Assembly (NCBI GenBank): GCA_002682825.1
Contig: NOKP01000009.1
Location: forward strand, 1,178,001-1,242,000
Direction of reading: 5' to 3'
From: Neonectria sp. B-13
Taxonomy: Eukaryota; Ascomycota; Sordariomycetes; Hypocreales; Nectriaceae
Length of the DNA stretch: 64,000 nucleotides
Shown here: positions 23,833 through 34,997 of the stretch, piece after piece
Layout of the letters: every line of letters begins with the position of its first letter
Position numbering within the stretch: the stretch's first letter is position 1
Notes under the pieces: generated by a model
What the model saw: only the letters and a program-made list of their open reading frames with translations
The model's database searches: none
What the model was told of the DNA's origin: nothing
Program-made: the position numbers and the translations under genes

Positions 23833-24604
23833 TCACTTCTTGCTACCCAGCATCTCCCGCAGGGCATCGACCTCGGCCTCGCGGCGGACCAGCTTCATGC
23901 GCAGATCGTCGCGGTCGCCGGTCATGTCGGCGAGGGCCTGCTCCAGCTCGGAGATGCGATCGAGGCGCTTCTGGCGGTACTTGCGAGCGGCCATGGTGTT
24001 GCGCTGGCGCTTGACATTGGCGGCGACGGCTTCGTCCTCGGGCGAGGAGTCGGCCTTGCGCTTGGAGCTGTTGCTGCTGCTGCTGTCGGGCGAGTTGTTG
24101 AGGCTGAAGGTGGAGAGGCCCGCGGCGTAGGACGGGGGATTGGGTGAGTTGGTAGTGGTGGTGGCGGGCGCGGAGAGAAGATGGGTGACGGAGGTTGAGG
24201 CCAGGAGGTCTGTTATCTCCTGGTCTTGCGACAGGAAGTTGTCTTGAAGCGGGAGAGCCATCTCGCCACTCATGCCCAGCGGCGGCGTGTTCTGGGTCCC
24301 CATTTCGGGAATCAGAACGCCGGCGGGCGAGAGATCAAGCGTGGGATCCAAGAGACAGCCCTGGGCGAGCCAATTGTCGTCGTGGCCATCACCCGCAAGC
24401 AGCAAGTCGGGGTCGGCGCCAAAGTCCAAGGACGCAGCATTAAAGTCGAAGAGGTCAAAGTCGGAGTTGTGGGGGTTAAAGAAGTCGTTGTCGTTGTTGT
24501 CGTGCTGGGAGGGGAGCAGGCAGAGAAGCCCCAGGGCATCTTGGTGACTATTACCAGGGCGGCTTGACGGAGTCGCAGAGTTGCTGCGGCTGGAAGAAAC
24601 CCAT
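23833..24604 (-). CDS. bZIP transcription factor (Gcn4-like; resembles IDI-4/JlbA type)
   Basis: The C-terminal end is certain: a basic region VKRQRNTMAARKYRQKRLDR with the N-x7-R signature, then a leucine zipper of about five heptads, ending LREMLGSKK. The N-terminal part is acidic/aromatic (DFDLFDF, DDNWL), as in activation domains, followed by a Ser/Asn-rich linker with a serine run. My model has exon 1 at 24604-24569 (MGFFQPQQLCDS, start in a good GCCATGG context) and exon 2 at 24504-23833, with a 64-nt phase-0 intron whose donor GTCAAG is weak; total 235 residues. The second exon's frame has no ATG of its own before the bZIP, so an upstream exon is needed. An in-frame ATG at 24649 is an alternative start. 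Such factors govern amino-acid starvation or incompatibility responses (family knowledge). Confidence 0.8.
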
Positions 24605-27325
24605 GGCGTACCGGACGCAGGCGCTTGCGGCTGAGCACGATGCGTCCATTGATTCAGAGTAAGGGGGCTGCGGCCTCCCCTATGGAATTAGGAGGCCGGT
24701 AAGGCTAAGGGGGGAGGAGGAGGGAAAAGGCGGATGAGTGCGTCCAGCCTTATGGGTTTGGGGTGAAGGAGAAAGAGAGGAGGAGGAGGAGGTGAGGCGT
24801 GAGGCGGGGAGGTTTTATACGGAATGGATGGGGTTGAGACGGGAGCAAATGCACGACAGCCAGCACGAGACGAGACTAAAGCGAGGCTCGGATAGGGCGA
24901 TGGATGCAGGTAAGCGGCCCCATACCTCCCTCCCAAGCCATGGATGGTGTCACCCTGCGCCCGTAACCAGGCGGCCTATCCCAAGGTACGTTAGAGGTGT
25001 AGTGTGAGGTTGGTGGAGTTTTGGTCCGTTTCGGTTACACGGAGATCCCGAATGTGGGGAGGACAAAACGGTGGTATGAGTCGACCGTTTTCGTAACGGT
25101 TCGATTCATGGGGACGGGATGTAGGGTAAGTGAGGTGGCGAGGAGATGGGTGCGGCTTCACCAAGGAGATGGGTCTGTTTTTCTATCAATGCAGGCATTC
25201 AGGATTAATTGAACGAGTTTATGTGAATCAGCTTCTGTAACTCTATTCTCTTTTTCTTTGTTCATTTTTCTTTTCTCTTGTGTTGGCTATGGATTTTCTA
25301 ACCGAATTTACAGGATATAATCATCGCCCATTCAACATCTCCACACGTAGTACGGAGTAGTTTACAATCCAGACTTCAACTTAGACCCAACAACGACGGA
25401 TCAATCGAACATCTCGTATCTTATCGTTTCTCGCGGAACTACTGCATCCGCTCTTCCGATCGCATCCCAATCGATCTGCCACACAGCCCTGCGTCAATGA
25501 CTCCTGCGGTGGGGCCGAACGCCACGGCGAGTCATGCACACGTTAATTGTTCGACCCGTCTTGTTGGATGAATGAAAGGCATGAGAATCCGTGCGCGTAC
25601 GCACTTGGCACCCCGTCTGCTAAGGTCTGGAGGTCTGGTATGGAGGAAACTCTATTTTCATGCTTGTTTCTTTATTCATGCTTCTATTCACCTTCTGTCC
25701 TTGACGCATTGATGAGAGGGATATACTGAACGAAAACGTAATGTCGCTTACGTGTCGTACCTGTGAACTTTGAATCCGTTGATCTACTGTGTTTGGGCAC
25801 ATCCTCACAAACACCAGCCTCACCTGGACCAATCTGCTGCCAACTCACAAAACATGAAACTCATCGGAGCCGATCCGAAGCCATCGCCTTGCTCGACGTT
25901 ACGCGGCCTCCTCCCTCGGCCCAACAAAAGCCTGATCGATCGACAATCTTGCAGACTTGGCAAAACCATCCTCATCCTTCCTCATCGACCAAGAAGAAAA
26001 CGCCTCCATCACGAGGCGCACTCGACACCCGTCTGCGGTCTAGGCGAGGCGGTTCAGTTCCAAAGATAGAAAACGAACAAGCGGAAACGCGTGGCCTGCA
26101 AGCTTTCGTCTAGTCTCTGCGTCGTTTCACAACCCAGCAGACGCGGGATTAACGAACGCATTTCTCGGCCGACGGTTTGGCTTGGCGGGCTGCTCACGCG
26201 AGCAGCAAAAGGACCAACGAGGGATCTGCAGAATTGCTTTAACGTGGTGCAATTCGCACTTGCACCCCGGCCCAGCTGGAAATGGGGTTGCGCGTCGTCG
26301 AAGCCACGGTTGAACAACAGAGCAGAACATCCACTCGGATAGCTCCACCCGTGAGCCATGATGGCATTGCACGCTGCCTTGAGGCTTTCCTTCGACTCTC
26401 GAAATCTCGCATCGCACTCTCGAACCTGTCCGAGGCAGGGTGGGCCCACGCACTTACGTGGTCCGGGGGCTGATGCATTGGCAATTATACAAGATGGAAC
26501 GCTTGGCAGAATACACCTTCCCGGCGACCCTAGGGAACTCTAAACAAGCATGTTTTTTGGTTTGGCTTTTGCTCTCGTTTCGGGGCTTCCGGAAACAATT
26601 AACGTTGGGTACCCTGGTGCTTCATTTACACCCTTGACTGCACTACCCCGGCGCTGACGATCGCTTCGCCGGCACTCGGCGGGGGTGAGGCGCTGCGGGA
26701 GTGAGAAGCGGAAGGGCGCTGGCTGTGGCCTTCCGGGGGTTACACCGATGTGCCGAAACATTGGCGTTCCATTCAGTAAAAGGCCCCCCGGGGAATAATT
26801 GCGGATGCTGTGCTGTCATCGACTCGGCCTGGCTGGTCGAGAGTATCACCACCATGACGTCCCGCCAAGCCCACTCCGCCTCACAAGGAACAACAACAAG
26901 CCCCCGCACCTTGGCGGAACTGCGGATCACCCTTGTCGGGCGGACAAGCTTTATCCCAGATGGCTTCAATTTCCCAGAGAGAGATGCCCAACGAGTTTCG
27001 CACTGCTATTCTCGGCTTGCCGTATCCACGCGGACGGATCGAGAGGCGAGGATCGTCGTGGAGACCGAATGGCATTGCCGACTTGCCAAGACTTGCCGTA
27101 GAAGGAAGTAACGAGATTTCGATGTGCGCTTGGGCTGCCAAGAGTTGAGAGGTTGATTAATGGGACGAGGCTTCGTTTCCAGTATAAATAACCTTGATAG
27201 CCCTCGACTTGAAGAGATTGCTCAACACCATCGGCACCAGCTTCAGTTTCAGCATCAACAACAGCATCAACACCACTCCTCTTACACCACTCCTCATACA
27301 CCACTTCATCATACACCACTTCATC
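24605..27325. other. intergenic region between divergent bZIP and GPI-protein genes
   Basis: 2.7 kb with no supported gene. The bZIP leader (24605-~24900) is rich in CT on the minus strand. Open frames at 26054-27111 on both strands lack domains and overlap one another. The right end carries the GPI-protein promoter. Confidence 0.55.
27183..27190 (+). promoter_or_regulatory. TATA box of the GPI-protein gene
   Basis: TATAAATA lies 143 bp upstream of the ATG at 27326. The leader between them is rich in CA, with repeated CACCACTTCATCATA units just before the start codon. Confidence 0.55.
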
Positions 27326-28100
27326 ATGTACGCCTACAACATCGCCCTGGCCATCGCGCCTCTCCTTCTCCTCGCCTCGGCCGACGTGCAGCTCGACAAC
27401 GACGACGTCCCCAACTCCTGCAAGGACATCTGCCAGCCCATCGTGACGCTCACGCAGCGCTGCGAGGTCGACTTGCGCGGTAATGACAACGACCGCGACG
27501 AGAACCGCCTCGAGGCCCAGTGCGTCTGCACCAACGACAGCTTCGACGTCGCCAGCATTGCAGCTCTGTGCTACGACTGCATGCGCCAGAACATCCGCAG
27601 AGATAACAACGACGACGACGACGACGACGATGATGATAATGATGATGACGACGATGACAATGACAATGGCATTTACATTGACATTGACTGGAATGATTCT
27701 GACCTCGAGGGTAAGTGACCTACACCGTGATGACCACCTTTCTCAGTTTGCTAACAACCTTCAAGAGATTAGAGAAATCCTCTACACCTGCGGCTGGTCA
27801 ACCACCAGCTACGCCTCAGCCTCGTCCACGGCGGCCGACGGCATCACCGTCGAGGCCACGGCCCCCACGACCATCTCACAGCTGACGACGACCATCGTCC
27901 CGGGCTCGACCAACACGGCCAACGCCAACTCCGGCTCCGGCTCCAACACGGACACGGCCTCGGACGCCTCGGACGACAGCGCCTCGACCACCACCGACAG
28001 CGCCTCCCAGGCTTCCGAGACGGACAATGCCGCTCCCGGCCTGGCTCCCATTGGCCTGGCCGGCCTTGCTGTTGTCGGCGCCTTTGTCATGTTGGCTTAA
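27326..28100 (+). CDS. secreted, GPI-anchor-type cysteine-rich protein with poly-aspartate insert
   Basis: Two exons, 27326-27710 and 27766-28100 (55-nt intron, donor GTAAGT, branch CTAAC), give 239 residues. The signal peptide is about residues 1-18 (MYAYNIALAIAPLLLLAS). Eight cysteines follow: Cys32, 36, 46, 66, 68, 82, 85 and 137, with a CVCTNDSFDVASI core. Between the seventh and eighth cysteine sits an acidic tract (about residues 93-128) of near-continuous Asp/Asn, coded by a GAC/GAT repeat. The C-terminal third is Ser/Thr-rich and ends in a hydrophobic tail (IGLAGLAVVGAFVMLA), as for GPI anchoring. Eight cysteines plus a GPI tail recall CFEM proteins, but the spacing differs, so I do not call it CFEM. 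It probably sits at the wall or membrane; metal binding by the Asp tract is speculative. Confidence 0.88.
27604..27666 (+). repeat. GAC/GAT/AAT coding microsatellite (poly-Asp)
   Basis: An in-frame trinucleotide run codes Asp with scattered Asn inside the GPI protein. Slippage here would change the acidic tract length without shifting frame. Confidence 0.85.
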
Positions 28101-28411
28101 GCCTGCACGCCTGTGAGAGTCAGGGGGTGGTGAATGGGATGTCGTTGAGTTCCGATGACTGGTCCTCCGGGATTCAGTTTAGCTAGGATTTGGTTCGTTA
28201 AAGAGGGGCTATGACATAAATGCTTAGCTTTGATGGTAGTGTTGTGCATTAATTGCTCGTTCCGTCGCTATAGATCTACATGAATTTACGAATCATCACA
28301 TCATCACACCCATCTGGTTCGTACGGTGTCTGTGACATGTTGAAGCATGGTTAGTGTATTCTGCCCTGACACTAACACTAGCAGCCAGCTTACACGCAAA
28401 ACACGCCTACC
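28101..28411. other. intergenic region between convergent genes
   Basis: 3' ends of the GPI-protein gene and of the orphan minus-strand gene. Nothing else is seen. Confidence 0.5.
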
Positions 28412-29041
28412 TCACATCTCCTCAAACTTCCCATTCCCCTCGTAATGCCTCGCCTCAACCTCCAGCTCGCGATCAAACCACTTCTTGACCTTGAACTCCC
28501 CCCTGCGCTCGTACACCAGCTGCTTGGCCAGCCGCACCAACCTCTCGCCGATGAGACGTCTGTGCCGCGCCTCCAGCTCCTTCAGCCGCGCCACGTACGC
28601 CGGCCGCCGCTCGCGCTGCACCTGTCGGAACGCCGCGCACTGCAGCGCGTAGAAGCCCTCGTCGTCGGCCAGGAAAAGCACCCGCGCCGAGACCCGCTGC
28701 CGGAGCCCGTGCAGCCGGGACTTGGGCACGGCGCCGCGGAGGGCCGGCGACGCGGCGTTTTCGTCGTAGACGTAGATGCCCTGGCGCCAGCGGACGAGGC
28801 CGAGCCAGTAGCCCACCATGTGGCGGTACGAGAGCCACTCGATCATGTCTCTCCAGTCGTTCATGATGGTGACCATGGCCAAGATGAACTCCATCTCGCC
28901 GTCAATCCCTGTAGTCGCTTGCATCGCTTGCATCGTTCTGCAAACAGTCAGCATGCTATCTTTAATTCCCGGGGAGAGAACAGACGCGAAGGAGGGGACG
29001 GCTTGTCGCCGTAGACCATTCGACACTCGAAAGGCGTTCAT
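28412..29041 (-). CDS. orphan protein of unknown function
   Basis: An open frame of 209 codons from the ATG at 29041 (a GTG directly precedes it) to the stop at 28412. The product is soluble-looking. A central part reads MNDWRDMIEWLSYRHMVGYW then WRQGIYVYDE; the C-terminal half is a basic, charged helix (RRPAYVARLKELEARHRRLI). No signal peptide, clear membrane span or catalytic motif is seen. A possible 48-nt, frame-neutral intron (GTCTGT...TTTGCAG, with a CTGAC branch site) lies at about 28946-28995; removing it would delete 16 residues near the N-terminus. It is tandem with the permease gene, 320 bp downstream of it. Codon usage is GC-rich, like its neighbours. I do not recognise the family. 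Confidence 0.6.
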   Translation of the reverse strand: MNAFRVSNGLRRQAVPSFASVLSPGIKDSMLTVCRTMQAMQATTGIDGEMEFILAMVTIMNDWRDMIEWLSYRHMVGYWLGLVRWRQGIYVYDENAASPALRGAVPKSRLHGLRQRVSARVLFLADDEGFYALQCAAFRQVQRERRPAYVARLKELEARHRRLIGERLVRLAKQLVYERRGEFKVKKWFDRELEVEARHYEGNGKFEEM

Positions 29042-29361
29042 CACGACCCTGTATCGTCCACTTCCGCGGAAGAGATTCCTGGGTTTTTGAACGGAAGGAA
29101 ATTCAACTTCGTGGCCTTTTATCCAGTGGCTGTCTGCGTGTTGGCAAAGTTAATCGGAGGCCACTAAGGGACTTAAACTCATTCACTGCATAACCATGCC
29201 CTCTCTCCATAGGCCGTAATTACTGTATTGCATTGTTTATTTTAATTTTAACCCGCCATGACCGCTGGCTGACGTCTCGTAAAGCCATCGTGTAGCATTA
29301 TTGAAATCCCCCAGCGTCGACGCAGCGCGCGCGTTGAAGCCGCCGCCACCGACCTCTTTTA
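29042..29361. other. intergenic region
   Basis: Between the permease 3' end and the start of the orphan gene, both on the minus strand. AT-richer than its surroundings; no other feature. Confidence 0.5.
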
Positions 29362-31023
29362 CTACCTCCCAGTGACCTTCTTCTCCAGGTGCCGCAGCGG
29401 GATGTAGAACAGTGCGCTCAGCACGAAAGCGATCTCGAATCCAATGTCTCCCGTCGTCTTGGCGATAGGACCCGTCCACCACACCTGCGCCATGCAGGGC
29501 ACAACCAAGCCGAAGGAGAGGACGCCCGCGGTGATGGCTGCGAGGCCTATGGGGAGGTGCGAGGCCACGTTCCAGATGGCGTGGTCGTACGACGCGTAGT
29601 TTCCGCGGCGGAAAAAGAGGTGCTCCGTGACGACGATGCCGATGAAGGACGCGGACCAGTATGCGATGAGGGCGATAAAGTTCTCGAGGTTGACGAAGAA
29701 ATCCCGCTGCGCCCGGATCGCCGTCGGGATGACGATGACGGTCACGACAATGGCGAACGCGTACCGGGGGATCTTGATGAGACCGGGGATGAGCGTCTGG
29801 AAGTTGAGAGTGATGGCGTACATGGTGCCTCCCGTGTTGCCAAGCAGCGTTAGCGACAGGATGACGACGACGAACTTGCCGAAGCCGCCGGCACTAGACA
29901 GCATCGCCGCGAGGATGCCGCCGACAAGCGACTGATCATATGCTTCCTCCCACTCGGGCTCGTTGGGGAGAGCACCGGCAATGGCAGCTCCGAGAACCAT
30001 GAGCAGAACCGTGGGGGTAACGAGGCCGAAGTAGCTGTAGGTAAAGACCCGCCATCTATCACGTCGACTGTCAGCAGCTGGCCTGACACCACGCGTGCAA
30101 TATAACTCACGAGGGAACCTTGGGATCAAAATAGGTGGTGAGATCGCTGGCAATCGCAGCCCAAGGAATCATATACCCGGCGACAATCATGCCAAAGTTG
30201 AGCACCATGCTCGCCGAGGCCGGCTCCGCAGGGACCGCCTGGTTCTTCAGCGCCGATCCGCCGCATCCCGTAGCAATGGCGATGGCAATGACGGCGGGGA
30301 TAAATGCGTAGGTCTCGTAGTAGTGCAGGACCTTGAAGCCGCAGAACGAGATGAGGAGGGAGAGGATGCCGATAATGACGATGCCGACATCGGGGGTGAG
30401 GCTGCCGCCTGAGACGGCCGAGAGGCACTGGCCTCCGACGACGTAGATGATGACAATGAAGCCGGTGAGAGTTGCCAGGTTAAGCAGCACGGGAATAGAG
30501 ACGATGTATCGGCTATCAAAATCAGTACTCTGAAGTAAAAGCGTCATGGATGTCATACCCGAAGCTATATCGAGCCTGGATCATCTGCCTCATGCCCGTC
30601 TTGGGGCCAAGGGTGGCGAGGTACGCTGGCGCAATCGAGGAAAACATGCAGAAGAACAGGATAACCAGAGACGAGTCTCTCAGGCTTAGGCCATAGGCGA
30701 GAGGCCCGAGCATGCCAAAAGTGATGCTGCATCGCCATGTGAGCAAATATCTCGACTGAGTCACGTCGTACGAGGGTTGCCACTCACCCAAGGATGTTGG
30801 CATTGATGGAGAACCAGATGGTGAAGATGTTGTAGAACCGCGTCATCTGGCGCTCCTCAACAGGAATGGGCTGGATGCCCTTCTCCTCAACCCGTCCCAT
30901 GCGCAGGGCCCTGTGGAATATCGACGACGCCTTGATGCTGAAGGTGTCGCTCTGGTCATCTCGGTCCACTGGGGCTCGCTGAGTGGGCACGCCCTTCTCG
31001 GCGTCAGTCGCCTCCGTCGCCAT
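29362..31023 (-). CDS. NCS1-family purine/cytosine permease (Fcy2-like)
   Basis: Four minus-strand exons (31023-30788, 30726-30559, 30512-30111, 30055-29362) give 499 residues; all three introns are phase 2 and 46-62 nt. After a charged cytoplasmic N-terminus of about 65 residues, the protein is almost entirely hydrophobic with about twelve membrane segments. Family features are present: the first helices read FTIWFSINANILG and FGMLGPLAYGLSLRDS, followed by GPKTGMRQMIQARYSFG, then WAAIASDLTTYFDP and the later RGNYASYDHAIWN. These match proton-coupled nucleobase transporters of the NCS1 class that take up cytosine, adenine, guanine or hypoxanthine at the plasma membrane. Exact substrate cannot be deduced. 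No metabolic partner gene is adjacent. Confidence 0.93.
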
Positions 31024-31863
31024 CTTGATGTTTTTGGAGGTTTACTTTGTTTTCTCGTCCTCTCAACCAGATATCACGGCGTCTTGGACCTAGGGACATG
31101 CGGCGTGGGATCCTGTCACGATATATAGAAGTCGAGCCTCCCCTTCCGACCCTTGGCACGACGAGAAAATTCCTGTAATAGACTCCGGCCTACTGGAGAG
31201 TCACGACTCGGCGGGTGTGTGCTTAGTTGCGGCATAAACCTTGTCGTCGGCGCTCGGAGGGCGTGCCGCCAGCTAATCAGGCACGTCCATGACACTCTAG
31301 CGCCAGACACAGTGTCTCTTGGGCCGTTTTTGGTGCTCTTGGGTGACATGAATGCGTGAAATGAACTGCCAGATGGGTTCCGACGTCGCGTGAGGCCTGT
31401 GAGTGACCCTCAATTCCCTGTGTAAAGGGCCTAGGCTATTCGGATCGGCCGCCGTCCGTTCCAGCGGTCTGGCCTACAGACGCCCTACACTCGCTGACTC
31501 TGTGGAAAGCTGCCGAAAAGCCGCTAATGATGCTCCTGGCTGCGCCCTGGCTGCAAGCTTGCAGCTGGTCGAATGTTCTGCGCGTGCTTCTGTGCTTCTT
31601 CGCCCAGCTTCGTTTGCGGAACCCACGTTTTGGGGTTCACCGTGTGTCGACCCGCTTTCCCGATTCACCTCCGGGGTGCCGCCGTGTTCGTTCGCCAAGG
31701 GTCCAAGAGGGTCTCGAATATCAAAGTCGACCGTGGGGCGGTGGAGGCGAGCGAGGTGATTCCCACCGGAGGGAAATACCATCTTGGGAATCCCAATTGG
31801 CAACGCTGTCGATGGCATGGTAATGTTCCCCTCGGCCAACGCCCTGTCGGGCTGTCATATCAT
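31024..31863. other. intergenic region: permease promoter and CHL1 3' flank
   Basis: 840 bp with only overlapping spurious frames. No repeat or RNA gene is seen. Confidence 0.5.
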
Positions 31864-34661
31864 CTATGTCTTCATCTTCTTCCCCCGGAAGAAACCTCCG
31901 ACCGCGCCCATTAACCCGCCAAGCCCCTTCTCGTGGCTGTCTCCAACTAGCCCCCCCCTGATCCAACCCGGAAGCTTGCCCCGAATCCTCTCCGTCCCAT
32001 ACCTCCGATCCACGAGCACAATCGCCGCGTAGTCGCCCTGGTGCCGGATCGCGCGACCGATACTCTGGTTCACGGCCCGCATGCACGCGTTTTCGTAAAA
32101 GTCCCGGGCCGCCTGCTTAGCCCGGGCCGTTGCGCTCTCCCTACTCACACCTTGCGCTGTCAAGTTGGCCTGCGTCGTCGTCTCAATGTACTCGAGCTTG
32201 GCTTTCCAGTCCGGCGACGCAATGTTGGGGTATGGAAGGCCGATTACTATGACGCACCGCCCTAACCGATCCGAGAAGTTGATGCCTTCCGACATCTTCC
32301 CACCGATCACGCTGAGCAGAAGGGCACCCTTGCCGTTGCCCGAGCCTAGGATAGCCTGGGAATATTCCTGGAGGACCTCGTCGCTAGACCCGCCTCTCGT
32401 CTCCTTGAACAGTGCTTTCCGGGACCCCAGCCGATCCCATATAGGCTGTCCACTCGGGCTGTGTTTTTGCCATGCCGCAACGACTTCGTCAAGATAGCCA
32501 TAGCTTGGGAAAAACACCACTACGCCGTCGGGGACGAGTGAGCAGAGGTTTAAGATTGCCAGGCCCAGCTGTGCTATCATCTCGGGGTCACCGCGACGCT
32601 GGTAGCTGAATTCAAATGGTGCCATGCCCGGCCGAGACGTTGCCAGCGTCCAGACGCAGAGGTTTTCCGGTGGAATGACGTGTCCACAGCTCAGCGTCGT
32701 TACCTTGTCGATGCCCAGTGATGGGAATAAATGATCTTTGAAGTCGTCAAAGGGCGCCATTGTTCCACCCGCGAGGACCACTGCTCTCGCACTTGATGCG
32801 ATGGAGGAAAAGGCATGCGTTGGCGATAGGAGCAGGTAGGAGAGTTTGATATCTGGCGCAGGATCTTTGATCTTTTCGTAGAATATCCGTCCTTCGGAAC
32901 TGAGGTTGGTGAAAGCAATGAGGAATGCCACCAGCGTGTGAAGGACTGGTGTGCTCGACTTGGGTGACGTCTTCCCCGTCGCATCCTCGCTCTCGACGTG
33001 AGATACGTAGCTTTCAATTTTGTAAGCCAGTTTCGACTCCTGGATGTACTGGATCAGTTCAAACATGTTGATCTGGTCAATGCCTTTCGGTCTCGTGAGG
33101 TCGTTTGCATCTACGATGCCATTCTCTTGCTGCCAGAAGATCAGCCATAGTCCAGAACAAAGTCCGGCAACTTACCCTGAACTTGAGGGCGCCTTCCATC
33201 CATTCGCCGAGTCCCTCGATAACTCTCCCGACTCTTCCCACATTCACCCGGTTCACGCCCTTCAGCTTCTTGCCGAATTTCCTCACGTAGATTCCCAGCA
33301 TGGCCCGCCCTCTTTTCAGGTCGCTCATTCGTATCTCTGCTGCATGCACGTTTGCCACCGCGTCCATGATGTTGTGTGCTTCATCGATGATGACGATGTT
33401 CCCTTCCAGCTTTATCCCGAGTGCGTCTCGCGCGCTCCTTTGTAGCAAAAGTGGGTACGGGAGCGTGATGATCTCGGCGCCCGGTAAAGCAGTTCGGGAT
33501 GCATAATAGGGGCAGACAGCGAGAGACTTGCCCAACTTATGGAGGTCTTCAATGTCGGGGAGTGTGGCAAGTGCAGAGTCGCGGAACTGGTGAGTCTGTG
33601 AAAGCAGCTCCTCTTTGGGGAGGAACGAACACTTCTTGTCCGATTTCGATTGCTGAAGTTCAGCACAGCGGTCGTTGATAGCCTGGACGGATCCAAGTCG
33701 GGAGACCGAAGGATTGATGCAAAGCCTTTGACGGGACGAGAGGGGCAGTAGTTTCACGACCTCTGTCTTCTGGCTGTCCTTGGCGAGGGACGGGGGCAGT
33801 GACGGTGGAAACGTGGGACGACGGAGTTCGGTGATGAATTGGGACAGCTGGGAATGTGTTCTTGAAGTGTAGTAGATCTACTGATGTTACTATTCTGGCC
33901 CTGCTGGGGTCGGCTAAGAATCCCACCTTGATTTCTTCTTCAGGGAGGTCTTGGTCCTGGTCCTGGGTTCTTGGGCCACCCAGACCGATGCTTGCTAGAA
34001 TGTCTCGCGATTCTTTGCTCAAACCGGACAGGGCATCCTGAGGGCCGGAGTCACGGTCATCAGGGTCATCAAGCAGCCACTCGGCATCTTCATCGATTAC
34101 ACGGGAACTGCTCAGCGCTGTGTCTTCGATACGCCGTCGCTTACGACCACGCTCCTCGAGGGCTTTTTCTTTGAACCTGAGGGCCTCAAGTCGTTTTTCT
34201 CGATCTTCCCACCGCTGGACGAGGTCTTCTCTCTTGCGACGCAGGAGCTGTTCGACGATCCAGGATGGTTCATCCTTGTAGGCTTCAGCCGAGGCCTGGA
34301 GTGACGCTTCAAATTTGCTGGACTTGTGATGTCGCAGCCAAGTTAGAGATGCACAAATAAGCGACAGTGATTTACCCTGTGAGTGAGTCGCGGTCAGCAC
34401 GGGCTGGGGACGTCGGGACAAGCGGTCTAGGTCGACTCCCCAAGCTGTCAAGTGAACAGCACCTTGTTTTCTCTCCTAGAAGAAACATGCACTTACCGTT
34501 CCCGTTGGACTCTCCAGGATACCCACTTGGCCGTCTCCGGCTTCAAGCACATCAAAGACGGTCTTCATAAACTGTTCCTGGACATCGTAGGGTGTGTACG
34601 GGTGGTGAAAGTCCAGCTTCTCTAGGCCTCGAGCCACTTCATCCATGGACTCGGCTGTCAT
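31864..34661 (-). CDS. CHL1: ATP-dependent DNA helicase CHL1 (DDX11/FANCJ-type, superfamily 2)
   Basis: Four exons (34661-34497, 34376-33927, 33877-33176, 33129-31864), all introns phase 0, give 860 residues, the usual length. Motifs in order: the Q-like start [15 protein letters not shown]; Walker A (ESPTGTGKSLSL) split by intron 1; motif Ia with [13 protein letters not shown]; a Fe-S cluster region with cysteines in [21 protein letters not shown] and AVCPYY; the Walker B/DEAH box [12 protein letters not shown]; and C-terminal motifs [16 protein letters not shown] and [12 protein letters not shown]1 is a 5'-3' nuclear helicase needed for sister-chromatid cohesion and chromosome transmission (family knowledge). 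I chose the ATG at 34661; an upstream ATG at 34754 would add residues that do not fit the family. Divergent from RPL28. Confidence 0.95.
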
Positions 34662-34997
34662 CTTCGGCTCACTTCTGCATCCCAAGTTGCATCGCGTCAA
34701 GTTGCCTTCAACAGCCACGCATGAACGTTCCGCGCCGAACCACCGCCCCGTCATTGGTGGGGCCACACCGACCTTCACCGCGCCCGAGCCGCGGGGTCAC
34801 CTGACACGTCACGCACTGGCCCTCCATCCACTCCCACACCCACACTGCCAATTGCCATTTCGCAGGTTTAGGGTTGCCCTGCCCTCTCGCCTAACAATTT
34901 TCCGCTAGCCATTGGAAGGCCCGTCGCAAAAACATCACCACCCACTTCCAGTCTTCGTCCTGAACACCGGAAAAGCGACAACACCACAGCCGTCGCC
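34662..34997. promoter_or_regulatory. divergent promoter between CHL1 and RPL28
   Basis: A 336-bp region with start codons on both sides. It contains GC-rich sequence with GACACGTCACGC around 34804, and a pyrimidine-rich stretch before RPL28. No TATA box is obvious. Confidence 0.5.

Noticed and set aside
34662..34754. Upstream ATG extension of CHL1
   Set aside because: The extra residues are cysteine/arginine-rich and unlike CHL1 N-termini; the ATG at 34661 starts the family-like sequence.
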